A stretch of DNA of 64,000 nt from Nocardiopsis sp. FR4 (GTDB taxonomy: Bacteria; Actinomycetota; Actinomycetes; Streptosporangiales; Streptosporangiaceae). Below are positions 8,262-16,109 of this stretch, one piece after another. Each line of letters opens with the position of its first letter. The first letter of the stretch is position 1. The position numbers and the translations under genes were made by a program. Below the pieces are notes generated by a model. It searched no databases. It had not been told where the DNA came from and saw only the letters and a program-made list of their open reading frames with translations. The DNA is taken from NCBI RefSeq assembly GCF_009830945.1, contig NZ_VWVV01000011.1, positions 121,752-185,751 on the forward strand. Reading direction: 5' to 3'.

Positions 8262-9527
8262 TCAAAGACGCGGTGCCCGTTCCGCTCCGCCCTCCTCCAG
8301 AGGGCCCACCACGCGCCGCGCGCGCAGGACCAGTTCCAGTTCGAACCGTTCACCGGGGTCGCGCAGCCGCGCGCCGAACAGCTCCTCCAACTGGCGCATC
8401 CGGTAGCGCACGGTCTGCGGGTGGACGCGGAGCCGCTCCGCCGCCTCGTTGGCGTTGAGCCCCGACTCCAGCCAGGCCAGCAGCGTGTCGGCCATCCGCT
8501 CCCACTGCGGGGCGCGCAGGTGCGCCATCGGGGCCAGACGGGACCGCGCCATCTCCGTGACCAGCTCCCTGTCGCGCGACAGCAGCAACGCGGCCAGATG
8601 GTCCTCCCACCGGACCACGCCCCCGCCCGGCACAGCACCCGAGCGCACCAGCTCCGCCAGGGCGCGGGCCCGGGCCAGGGACACCGGCGCCCGGTCCAGG
8701 GCCACGCTCGGCCCCAGCACCGCGCCCGAACCGCGCAGCGAGCGCTCCAGCGCCCGCAGCCGTCCCGGCCCCTCGGGGTCGGGCACCAGGGCGCACGGCT
8801 CCGCGCGGTCCAGCCCCACCAGCACGTCCGGCGGCAGCGCGAGGGGCCTTCCGCCCGCGGCCCCCGCTCCCCGCCCGGCCGACGGCCCCCGGTACAGCAG
8901 TGCCACGGCCACCCGCTCGGGCACCCGCCAGCGGGCCGCCCGTGCCAGGGAGGGCACCGCCCGCGCCTCCTGTTCCGTGCCCGCCTCGGCCAGCAGCACC
9001 TCCAGCAGCCTCGTCCGGCGGCGGCGCAGAGCTTCCACCCCCGCGCCCCGCACCCGCGCGTGCCCCTCGGCGGCGGCGGTCGAGACCTCCTCCTGGAAGG
9101 CGAAGATCGCCTCGCCCAGCACCGCCATGTGGTCCCGGGTGAGCGTGTCGGCCCCGGCCAGCCGCCGCCAGGCCGCGGCCGCCGCGGTGCGCATCCCCGT
9201 GTGCAGGCACTCCAGGGTGCGGCCGTTCCTGGCCTCGTCCGCGCCGAACTCCCGGAACCCGGCGGCCAGCGCGTCCACGTGGTCGGGGGAGCGGCCGCCG
9301 CCCTCGACCCGGTCCAGGAACGCGTGCACCCCCGCGCCGACCACCCGGCGCAGCTCCTCGGCCTCGGCGGGTTCCAGCGGACGGGAGCGGGCCTCGGCCC
9401 GGCGCCGGATGTCGACCAGGGCCTCCTCCACCAGCGGCGGCACCAGCGCGCGCAGCCGTGCGCCCAGTTCCGGGGGGATGCGCCCGAACGGGTCCGTTCC
9501 GGGGCTCTCGCGCAGTGGATACGTCAT
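8262..9527 (-). CDS. PucR/CdaR-type helix-turn-helix transcriptional regulator
   Basis: 421 aa, ATG with GGAGGTGAC immediately upstream. The C-terminus is the PucR HTH_30 domain, LLAWLESGLNANEAAERLRVHPQTVRYRMRQLEELFGARLRDP. The middle (about residues 150-350) is the GGDEF-like CdaR segment, and the N-terminal ~140 residues are an alpha-helical RsbT/CdaR-like region. Proteins of this class usually regulate catabolism or secondary metabolism in response to an unknown ligand. No likely target is adjacent; it is divergent from a lipoprotein gene with 262 bp between. Confidence 0.88.
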   Translation of the reverse strand: MTYPLRESPGTDPFGRIPPELGARLRALVPPLVEEALVDIRRRAEARSRPLEPAEAEELRRVVGAGVHAFLDRVEGGGRSPDHVDALAAGFREFGADEARNGRTLECLHTGMRTAAAAAWRRLAGADTLTRDHMAVLGEAIFAFQEEVSTAAAEGHARVRGAGVEALRRRRTRLLEVLLAEAGTEQEARAVPSLARAARWRVPERVAVALLYRGPSAGRGAGAAGGRPLALPPDVLVGLDRAEPCALVPDPEGPGRLRALERSLRGSGAVLGPSVALDRAPVSLARARALAELVRSGAVPGGGVVRWEDHLAALLLSRDRELVTEMARSRLAPMAHLRAPQWERMADTLLAWLESGLNANEAAERLRVHPQTVRYRMRQLEELFGARLRDPGERFELELVLRARRVVGPLEEGGAERAPRL

Positions 9528-9789
9528 GTCACCTCCGGCGCGGACGCGCGGCGGAGCCGCCCGTGGCACGCCCGCGCGTGCTCTGTGCGCCAGGAGGTCC
9601 GAACGGGGCCGGACCGGGCTCCCATACCACCAGAGCCCGGACGCGCGGACAAGCCCTACCGTGCGGGCGGATCCGGCCGGTCGGACCGCCTCGTGGCGGG
9701 GACGCGCGCGCACCGCTGGTCACCGGGCGGGTCGGTGCGGTAACAATGTGCGGGTAGGACGCCCTTCCGCCCCCCGAGAGGTACCTTCC

Positions 9790-10263
9790 ATGCGATACTC
9801 CCCGCTGTTCAGCCTGCCCCTGGCCCTGCTGCTGGCCGCCACCGCCTGCTCCGGGGAGGGGGAGCCGTCCGAGGAGGCGACCGGAGCCGACACGGCGGTG
9901 GAGGGGGCCCCGGAGGCCGAGGCGGTGCGCGCGGCCGAGGGTTTCGTGGCCTCCCTCCAGGCCGCGGACGGCGAGGCGGGCTGCGCGCTGATGGACGAGG
10001 CCGCGCGGCAGGTCCTCGCCGAGGCCCGGGGGGAGGAGGACTGTGCCACCGCCTTCCCCGGCTACGCCGACTCCCTCCAGGGCGGGGAGGGCATCGAGGT
10101 CGGCGAGGCCACCATGGGGTCCGATCTGGAGGGCGACACCCCCATCGCCACGGTCACCCTGGTCTACCCGGGCGAGGACCACGGCCCCCTGGAGGTGCGC
10201 CGGGACTCCGACGACCAGTGGGTGGCCACCCGCCTGCCGGGCATCGCCCTGGGCGGCGCCTGA
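9790..10263 (+). CDS. Predicted lipoprotein of unknown function
   Basis: 157 aa. ATG start; upstream reads CGAGAGGTACCTTCC with a moderate GAGAGG site. The signal peptide MRYSPLFSLPLALLLAATAC ends in a lipobox with Cys20 as the expected acylation site. The mature part is acidic and resembles the DUF4878/NTF2-like folds of small actinobacterial lipoproteins: a helical AVRAAEGFVASLQAADGEA segment, two Cys that could pair (GCALMDEAA and EEDCATAF), and a strand-rich C-terminus ending DSDDQWVATRLPGI. Extracellular, membrane-anchored. No linked genes. Confidence 0.75.
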   Translation: MRYSPLFSLPLALLLAATACSGEGEPSEEATGADTAVEGAPEAEAVRAAEGFVASLQAADGEAGCALMDEAARQVLAEARGEEDCATAFPGYADSLQGGEGIEVGEATMGSDLEGDTPIATVTLVYPGEDHGPLEVRRDSDDQWVATRLPGIALGGA

Positions 10264-10419
10264 CGGCCTCCCGGCCCCGGGCCCTCCCCCCGTGCCCAGG
10301 GCGCGCGGGCCCGTGGTGGGGGTGCGCGGGGAGCCGCGCGCGTGGCCGGGCACGCGCGGAAACCGGGTCGGCGACGCCGTCGACGAAGGCCTCGGACCCC
10401 GCCACCGTCCGCGCGCCGG

Positions 10420-11520
10420 TTACGCGGACGCGGTCCGGGAAGGGGCCGCGCCGCCGGCCAGCGCGGGGTAGTCGGTGTACCCGCGCCCGTCGCCGCCGTA
10501 GGCCCGGGACATGTCGGGTTCGACCAGGTCGGCGCCGGTGGCCAGCCGTTCGGGCAGGTCGGGGTTGGAGATGAAGAGCCGGCCGAACGAGAGCAGGTCC
10601 GTGGCCCCCTCGTCGACCAGGGAGAGGTGCTCGGGGCCGGTCCGGGAGCCGGGGGTGGCGGGGTTGAGCACCATCACGCCCTTCCACGCCCGGCGCAGTT
10701 CCGGTGTGAGCTCGGGCGCCCCGGTCTCCAGGAGGTGCAGGTAGGAGAGTCCGAAGCCGTTCAGCTCCTCGACCAGGTGGTGGTAGGTCTCGGTGAGGTC
10801 CTCCTCCTCGATGTCGTTGAGCGGGTTCGCCGGCGAGAGGCGCATGGCGGTGCGGTCACCGCCGATCGCCTCGGTGACGGCCGCGGTGACCTCCAGGGCG
10901 AGGCGGGCCCTGTTGCGGGGGGAACCCCCCCAGCCGTCCGTCCGCCGGTTGGCGTTGCCGGAGAGGAACTGGTGGATGAGGTAGCCGTTCGCTCCGTGGA
11001 GCTCGACCCCGTCGAAACCCGCGGCGACGGCGTTGCGGGCCGCGTCGGCGAAGTCGCGGACCGTCTGCTCGATCTCCGGCGCGCTGAGCTCCCTCGGCAC
11101 GACGAAGTCCCGCGGGCCCTCGTGTGTGAAGATCTGGCCCCTGGCCCGGACCGCGGACGGGCCGACGGGCTGCTGGGGGGTGCGGTAGTTGCTCGGGTGG
11201 CCGATACGGCCGGTGTGCATCAGCTGGGCGTAGATCACCCCGCCCTCGGCGTGCACCGCGTCCGTGACCCGGCGCCATCCGGCGACCTGGGCGTCGCTGT
11301 GCAGGCCCGGAGTGTCGGGGTAGCCCTGCCCGACGGCGCTGGGCTGGATGCCCTCGGTGATGATCAGCCCGGCGCTGGCGCGCTGCGCGTAGTAGGTCGC
11401 CGTCATCTCGCCGGGAGCCAGGTCCGGCCCGTGGGCCCGGCTGCGGGTCATCGGGGCCATGACGATCCGGTTCCTGAGCTCCTGCCGACCGATCCGGCCG
11501 GGCGTGAAGGCTGCTCGCAC
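10420..11520 (-). CDS. Alkene reductase of the Old Yellow Enzyme family
   Basis: 366 aa from a GTG with AAGGAGA six bases upstream; the frame is open further up to a TTG at 11550 that overlaps an operator and has no ribosome site. FMN-dependent TIM barrel: RNRIVMAPMTRSRA at the first strand, ITEGIQPSAVGQGYPDTPG, AQLMHTGRIGHP, and the active-site FDGVELHGANGYLIHQFLS. It should reduce activated C=C bonds of enals, enones or nitro compounds with NAD(P)H. Cytoplasmic. Divergent from a MarR regulator with which it shares two operator-like palindromes, so induction by electrophiles through that repressor is likely. Confidence 0.92.
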   Translation of the reverse strand: MRAAFTPGRIGRQELRNRIVMAPMTRSRAHGPDLAPGEMTATYYAQRASAGLIITEGIQPSAVGQGYPDTPGLHSDAQVAGWRRVTDAVHAEGGVIYAQLMHTGRIGHPSNYRTPQQPVGPSAVRARGQIFTHEGPRDFVVPRELSAPEIEQTVRDFADAARNAVAAGFDGVELHGANGYLIHQFLSGNANRRTDGWGGSPRNRARLALEVTAAVTEAIGGDRTAMRLSPANPLNDIEEEDLTETYHHLVEELNGFGLSYLHLLETGAPELTPELRRAWKGVMVLNPATPGSRTGPEHLSLVDEGATDLLSFGRLFISNPDLPERLATGADLVEPDMSRAYGGDGRGYTDYPALAGGAAPSRTASA

Positions 11521-11538
11521 GGGTGTCTCCTTGAAAGA

Positions 11539-11550
11539 TTGCTCGGACAA
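11539..11550. promoter_or_regulatory. MarR operator-like site 1 (TTGCTCGGACAA)
   Basis: Imperfect palindrome TTGCTCGGACAA 19 bp upstream of the alkene reductase start codon, inside its leader. It matches the perfect palindrome at 11606-11617 in the pattern TTGCyCGGrCAA; four of six base pairs are symmetric. Centres of the two sites are 67 bp apart. Binding by the adjacent MarR protein is inferred. Confidence 0.6.
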
Positions 11551-11605
11551 CTAAGCTCACTATGTCCTGTCGTCGCAGTCGTCGCAAGCTCCGACGATGA
11601 AAAAG

Positions 11606-11617
11606 TTGCCCGGGCAA
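11606..11617. promoter_or_regulatory. MarR operator-like site 2 (TTGCCCGGGCAA)
   Basis: Perfect 12-bp palindrome TTGCCCGGGCAA, 27 bp upstream of the MarR start codon and between the divergent genes. Symmetry, spacing and its near-copy at 11539-11550 point to autoregulation plus control of the alkene reductase. Confidence 0.65.
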
Positions 11618-11644
11618 GTGTGATGGTGGTCCTAGACTGAAGCG

Positions 11645-12136
11645 GTGAGTACGACGAACGACTCCGGCTCGGCCGGAACGGGCCGGGTGGCCGGAGTGGG
11701 GCCCGTGAGCCACGTGGTCTTCCGGGTGGCGCGTCTCCACAAGCTCCTCGCCGGACAGCTGCTGCGCGAGGTGGGCCTGTACCCGGGGCAGGAGCTGCTG
11801 ATGATGCGGCTCTGGGACGAGGGGCCGCAGAGGCAGGCCGACCTGGCCGCCGTTCTCGACGCCGACGCGCCGACCGTCACCCGTTCCGTGCGGCGCCTGG
11901 AGCGCGCCGGGTTCGTGCGCCGTTCACCCAGCCCCACGGACGGACGGGTGACGATCGTCGAGGCGACCCCGGCGAGCATGGGGCTGCGGGAGTCCGTCGA
12001 GCGCATCTGGGCGGAGCTGGAGCGGATGACGGTCGCGGAGATGGACGGGGGCCGGCGGGGAGAGGTGCTGGAGGCGCTGGGCGAACTCGAACGCAACCTG
12101 ACGGCCGCGGAGGAGGCCCGCCGGGGCATGCGCTGA
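11645..12136 (+). CDS. MarR-family transcriptional regulator
   Basis: 163 aa, GTG start. Winged helix-turn-helix core: LYPGQELLMMRLWDEGPQRQADLAAVLDADAPTVTRSVRRLERAGFVRRSPSPTDGRV is the recognition region plus the wing with its DxR motif. N- and C-terminal helices would form the dimer interface. No cysteine is present in the protein, so thiol-oxidation sensing of the OhrR type is excluded; a small ligand is more likely. Divergent from the alkene reductase. Confidence 0.9.
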   Translation: MSTTNDSGSAGTGRVAGVGPVSHVVFRVARLHKLLAGQLLREVGLYPGQELLMMRLWDEGPQRQADLAAVLDADAPTVTRSVRRLERAGFVRRSPSPTDGRVTIVEATPASMGLRESVERIWAELERMTVAEMDGGRRGEVLEALGELERNLTAAEEARRGMR

Positions 12137-12326
12137 TGACCGTCGGCCCGGGCCGGCCGGGAACCGTGCACGCCGCCCTCGCGCCGACCGGGACGCCGCC
12201 GGAGCCGTACCGCCACACCCGCTCCCCGGCCGCGATCGCCTGCGCCGTCCGCGTTCCCCGCCTCTCAGGGCACGACACCCGGGGCTGTACCTCCCCCGTC
12301 CCTCCGGAGGACGCCGCCGCGGGCAG

Positions 12327-13385
12327 CTACGGCTGCCGGGGCCGGGCGGACCGCGGGTCCGCGGGGGTCAGGGCCGGCCCCGACTCCCGCGTGCGCCACC
12401 ACACCACGGCCGTGACCGCGACGAGGAGCGCGCAGGGGACGAGCATGAGCGCTGATCCGACGCCCGTGGACCGGTCGAACCAGGTGACCTGGTCGGAGCG
12501 CAGGATGAGGGCGATGAGGAACGCGAGTGTGTTGTTCGCCGCGTGGATCACGATCGCGGTCTCCAGGCCGCCGGTGCGCCAGGTGATGAGGGCCAGGGTG
12601 ACACCGAACGTGAGGTAGTAGAGGTTGAGCCACGGGTCGAGCGCGAGGTGGAGCGCGGTGAACAGCAGGCTCGAGACGAGGACCCCGATGACCAGGGCCG
12701 TGCGCGGCCCGCGCCCCCAGCTCGCGGCGACCCGGAAGGCGAGCCCGCGCAGCCCGTACTCCTCGCCGGCCGACTGCAGGGGCGCCAGCACGGTGGTGAT
12801 GGCGAACATCCACAGCAGGTCGGCGGTCCGCCAGGGGGCCTCCGGGAGGGGGGACAGGGCGGAGAAGACGGTCAGGTAGACCGCCCAGACGGGGACGATG
12901 ACCATGAGCGTCCGACCGACCACCTCGGGGCGCAGGAGCGAGCGGACCGAGTGCAGTGAGGCGCCCCGGATCCCGTAGAGCCACCGTTGGACGAGCATGC
13001 TCCACGGGATGAGCAGGGCGAGCGAGAACAGGTTCGCCGCGTGGACCAGGGGTGTGAGCTCGAACCCGTCCGACAGCGGGTCGGTCCGGCCGAGCAGGGT
13101 GTCGGCGAGGACCGCGAGAAGGGTGAGGACGGTGCTGAAGAGGAGCAGCCCGCCCACCAGGAGGGCCAGGGCGGCGACGCCGCGCCAGACCCGGCGCTTC
13201 TCGTCGGTGAGGACGCGGTGGTAGGGCACACCCGGCGGGACCGGCCTGGGGCCGCGGCGGCGCGGGGAGGGCGCTGCGCCCGTGGGCGGTGTCCCCACCG
13301 CGCCCGAACGCGGATCCGCGGAGAACGGTCCGTGGGCCGGCTGCGGGGTCGGTGTCGGCGGGGGACTGTCTTCGTGGGCGTTCAT
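12327..13385 (-). CDS. CPBP family intramembrane metalloprotease
   Basis: 352 aa. A ~65-residue Pro-rich cytoplasmic tail precedes about eight hydrophobic helices (LALLVGGLLLFSTVLTLLAVL, ANLFSLALLIPWSML, MVIVPVWAVYLTVFSAL and others). The CAAX-protease/bacteriocin-processing motifs are all present: EEYGLRG (E208, E209, R213), LLFTALHLAL with the His, and IVIHAANNTLAF (HxxxN). The family cleaves peptides within the membrane and acts in processing, immunity or signalling. No bacteriocin gene is near, so the substrate is unknown. Monocistronic. Confidence 0.88.
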   Translation of the reverse strand: MNAHEDSPPPTPTPQPAHGPFSADPRSGAVGTPPTGAAPSPRRRGPRPVPPGVPYHRVLTDEKRRVWRGVAALALLVGGLLLFSTVLTLLAVLADTLLGRTDPLSDGFELTPLVHAANLFSLALLIPWSMLVQRWLYGIRGASLHSVRSLLRPEVVGRTLMVIVPVWAVYLTVFSALSPLPEAPWRTADLLWMFAITTVLAPLQSAGEEYGLRGLAFRVAASWGRGPRTALVIGVLVSSLLFTALHLALDPWLNLYYLTFGVTLALITWRTGGLETAIVIHAANNTLAFLIALILRSDQVTWFDRSTGVGSALMLVPCALLVAVTAVVWWRTRESGPALTPADPRSARPRQP

Positions 13386-13591
13386 ACCTTCACGCTAACG
13401 AGGAGCGTGGTCGCCCAGGAGTGCCGGGTAACACGGGTTTCCTCCGCGATCCTCACCCGCCGGGAATGACAGGTGTCATACCTGGAGCGCCCCCGTGGGG
13501 CGGGGTTCGGGGAACTGAGGAGAAGACGGGCGGCTGCCGGCCCGTGTCCACCCGGGTCCGGGGAACCCGCCCCCGCCGCGCGTGGCACGCG

Positions 13592-13627
13592 AAAAGCCGC
13601 CCTCCGCCTTCGACGGCGGGGGCGGCT
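13592..13627 (-). terminator. Rho-independent terminator after the cold-shock gene
   Basis: On the minus strand the hairpin AGCCGCCCCCGCC / GGCGGAGGGCGGCT closes on a GTCGAA loop with one bulged base and runs into TTTT. It starts 50 bp beyond the cold-shock stop codon. This is one of the few hairpins in the window followed by a U-run. Confidence 0.75.
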
Positions 13628-13676
13628 CGGGTGTTGGGGACGGGCCTCTCAGCTCCGTCCCGGCACTCCGGGGGTG

Positions 13677-13880
13677 CTACAGCGGGCGGACCTCCTCGGC
13701 CTGCGGGCCCTTCGGGCCCTGCGTGACCGAGAACTCCACACGCTGGTTCTCCTCGAGGTTGCGGAAACCGCTGCCCTCGATGTTGCTGTAGTGCACGAAG
13801 ACGTCGGGGCCGCCCTCATCCTGGCTGATGAAGCCGAAGCCCTTGTCGCCGTTGAACCACTTCACGGTTCCCTGAGTCAT
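13677..13880 (-). CDS. cspA-like: Cold-shock protein, CspA family
   Basis: 67 aa, ATG with AGGAGG six bases upstream. A single OB-fold cold-shock domain covers the whole protein, with RNP1 GDKGFGFIS and RNP2 DVFVHYSNI. It begins [17 protein letters not shown] as usual. It binds single-stranded RNA and acts as an RNA chaperone. Divergent from a DEAD-box helicase; the pair forms a plausible cold-adaptation unit. A terminator with a U-run follows. Confidence 0.96.
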   Translation of the reverse strand: MTQGTVKWFNGDKGFGFISQDEGGPDVFVHYSNIEGSGFRNLEENQRVEFSVTQGPKGPQAEEVRPL

Positions 13881-14236
13881 GACTGCCTCCTGGCAGGTTG
13901 GTGGGATGGACCCGAGGTACGGGCCCGCGATCGCACTCGAGTTGCGGCGCGCCCCACCATTCCTGGCTGGACAGCCGCCCGCGTCGACTCCCGCGAGCGT
14001 CAAACACTAAGGTCAAACACATACACAGAAAACCACGATCCCCTGCTACAACAACGTCCGCCGCGAGGTATTCCCCCGGCGGCCCCGGATCGAGGGGCGG
14101 TACCGCGACGCGCGCCGCCCGTCCGCGGCGGCGGGCGGGGGTGAGGAGCCGGGTAGTCAGGAGTGGTGGTGTCCCCGCGGGTGGGATGACCTGCCAGTGT
14201 GGACCCCGGGAACCGTCCGACGCGAGGAGCTCTGCC
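13881..14236. other. Divergent leader region between cspA-like and helicase genes
   Basis: 356 bp without a supported gene. It has a patch of lower GC around 13998-14065 and a direct repeat TCAAACAC (14000-14007 and 14013-14020, 13-bp period). On the minus strand that repeat presents two TTTGAC boxes that could be -35 elements, but no convincing -10 follows. If the cold-shock promoter is here, its mRNA has a leader of over 100 bases, as cold-shock genes often do. Confidence 0.4.
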
Positions 14237-15907
14237 ATGACCCAGAACACGACCGACGACACGACGGGTTTCTCCGATCTGCCGCTGAGGCCGGAGATCC
14301 TGGACGCGCTCGCCGGCCTCGGCTACGAGGAGCCCACGCCGATCCAGCGGGAGGCCATCCCACCCCTCCTGGAAGGGCACGACCTGCTCGGACAGGCAGC
14401 GACGGGCACGGGCAAGACCGCCGCGTTCGCGCTTCCCCTGCTACAGCGGCTGCCCCGGGAGGGGAGGGGGCCGGAACCGTCGGCGCTGGTGCTCGTACCG
14501 ACACGCGAGCTGGCCATCCAGGTCTCGGAGGCGATCCACCGCTACGGCCGGGTCCTGGGAGCGCGTGTCCTCCCGGTCTACGGCGGACAGCCGATCGGAC
14601 GGCAGATCAGGGCCCTCGAACGCGGAGCCGACGTGGTGGTCGCCACACCCGGGCGTGCGCTCGACCACCTGAGCCGCGCCACGCTCTCCCTGGACGGGTT
14701 GGAGACGGTCGTCCTCGACGAGGCGGACGAGATGCTCGACATGGGCTTCGCCGAGGACATCGAGGCCATCCTCCAGGAGACGCCGCCGGAGCGCCAGACG
14801 GTCCTCTTCTCCGCGACGATGCCGCAGCGCATCAACGGAATCGCCCGGCGCCACCTGCGTGACCCGATCCGGACCCAGGTCAAGCGGGAGACGGCCACGC
14901 CGGGTGAGACACCGTTGGTGCGGCAGAGCGCCTACATGGTCCCGCGGGCGCACAAGCCGGCGGCGCTCGGGCGTGTACTGGACGCGGAGGCGCCGACGGC
15001 CGCGATCGTCTTCTGCCGGACGCGCGACGAGGTCGACGTACTCACGGAGACGCTGAACGGCCGGGGCTACCGCGCCGAGGCACTGCACGGCGGTATGAGC
15101 CAGGAGCAGCGCGACCGCGTGATGGGACGCCTGCGGAGCGGGACGGCCGACCTGCTCATCGCGACCGACGTCGCCGCCCGCGGACTCGACGTCGAGCAGC
15201 TCACCCACGTGGTCAACTACAACGTGCCCTCCGCCTCGGACACCTACGTGCACCGGATCGGCCGGATCGGACGGGCCGGCCGTGAGGGTGTGGCCATCAC
15301 CCTGCTGGAACCGCGCGAGCACCGGATGCTCAAGACCATCAGCCGGGCGACCGGGAGCCGGATCCCGGTCGAGAAGGTGCCGACCATCGCCGACATGCGG
15401 GCCCGGCGTCTGGAGCTGACGCGCGCGGCACTGCGTGAAAGCCTCCTGGAGGACGAACTGGAGCGCTTCCGCGTCGTGGTCGAGGAGCTCGCCGACGAGT
15501 TCGACGTCATGGACGTGGCGCTCGCCGCGGTGAAACTGGCGCATGAGGCCTGCGGGCCCGCGGCCGACGAGGAGGAGATCCCGGAGGTCGCCGTCAGGCC
15601 GGGGCGGGAGCAGCGGGGCCGCGGCGACGCCGCCCGGCGGGGGGGAGGGCGCGGCCGCACCCCGTCGGGCGGGATGACGCGTCTCTTCGTCGGCGCCGGA
15701 CGCAGCGCCCGCATCCGGCCCCAGGACCTGGTCGGCGCGATCGCCGGCGAATCGGGCCTCAGCGGACGCGATATCGGGGCGATCGAGATCGCCGACCGCT
15801 TCTCGCTGGTGGAGGTACCCGAGTCCGCGGCCGACGAGGTGATCACCGCCCTGCGCGGCAGCACCATCAAGGGGAGGAAGATGGTGGTCCGCCGGGACGC
15901 GCGGTGA
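14237..15907 (+). CDS. DEAD-box ATP-dependent RNA helicase, CsdA/DbpA type
   Basis: 556 aa, ATG with GAGGAG upstream. Helicase motifs in order: Q-motif region EEPTPIQREAIPPLL, motif I AATGTGKT (54-61), Ia PTRELA, GG, TPGR, II VVLDEADEMLDMGF, III SAT, IV IVFCRTRDEVD, V ATDVAARGLD and VI HRIGRIGRAGR. A basic Gly/Arg linker (RGRGDAARRGGGRGRTP) leads to a C-terminal DbpA/CsdA RNA-binding domain, TRLFVGAGRSARIRPQDLVGAIAGESGLSGRDIGAIEI. It unwinds RNA in ribosome assembly or mRNA decay, probably in the cold. Confidence 0.95.
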   Translation: MTQNTTDDTTGFSDLPLRPEILDALAGLGYEEPTPIQREAIPPLLEGHDLLGQAATGTGKTAAFALPLLQRLPREGRGPEPSALVLVPTRELAIQVSEAIHRYGRVLGARVLPVYGGQPIGRQIRALERGADVVVATPGRALDHLSRATLSLDGLETVVLDEADEMLDMGFAEDIEAILQETPPERQTVLFSATMPQRINGIARRHLRDPIRTQVKRETATPGETPLVRQSAYMVPRAHKPAALGRVLDAEAPTAAIVFCRTRDEVDVLTETLNGRGYRAEALHGGMSQEQRDRVMGRLRSGTADLLIATDVAARGLDVEQLTHVVNYNVPSASDTYVHRIGRIGRAGREGVAITLLEPREHRMLKTISRATGSRIPVEKVPTIADMRARRLELTRAALRESLLEDELERFRVVVEELADEFDVMDVALAAVKLAHEACGPAADEEEIPEVAVRPGREQRGRGDAARRGGGRGRTPSGGMTRLFVGAGRSARIRPQDLVGAIAGESGLSGRDIGAIEIADRFSLVEVPESAADEVITALRGSTIKGRKMVVRRDAR

Positions 15908-16109
15908 CCCGTCGGCGGAGCGCTCCGGGGGGGAGGACCGCGCCTTCCGCCGCCGGGCCGGGTCCGTCCGTTGCGGGCGACGGGTCCGGGGCCTGCGGTC
16001 ACGCGGCACCCCGGGCGAAGCGGCCCGCCTTCGGCCTCTCGGGCGCGGTGGCGGGGGAGTGCGGCGGCTCCCACCGCTCTCCCCCCGCCCGGGAGGAGGG
16101 CCCCGGTCC

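Noticed and set aside
10420..11550. Longer alkene reductase starting at TTG 11550
   Set aside because: The extra ten residues run over an operator and have no ribosome site, whereas GTG 11520 follows AAGGAGA.
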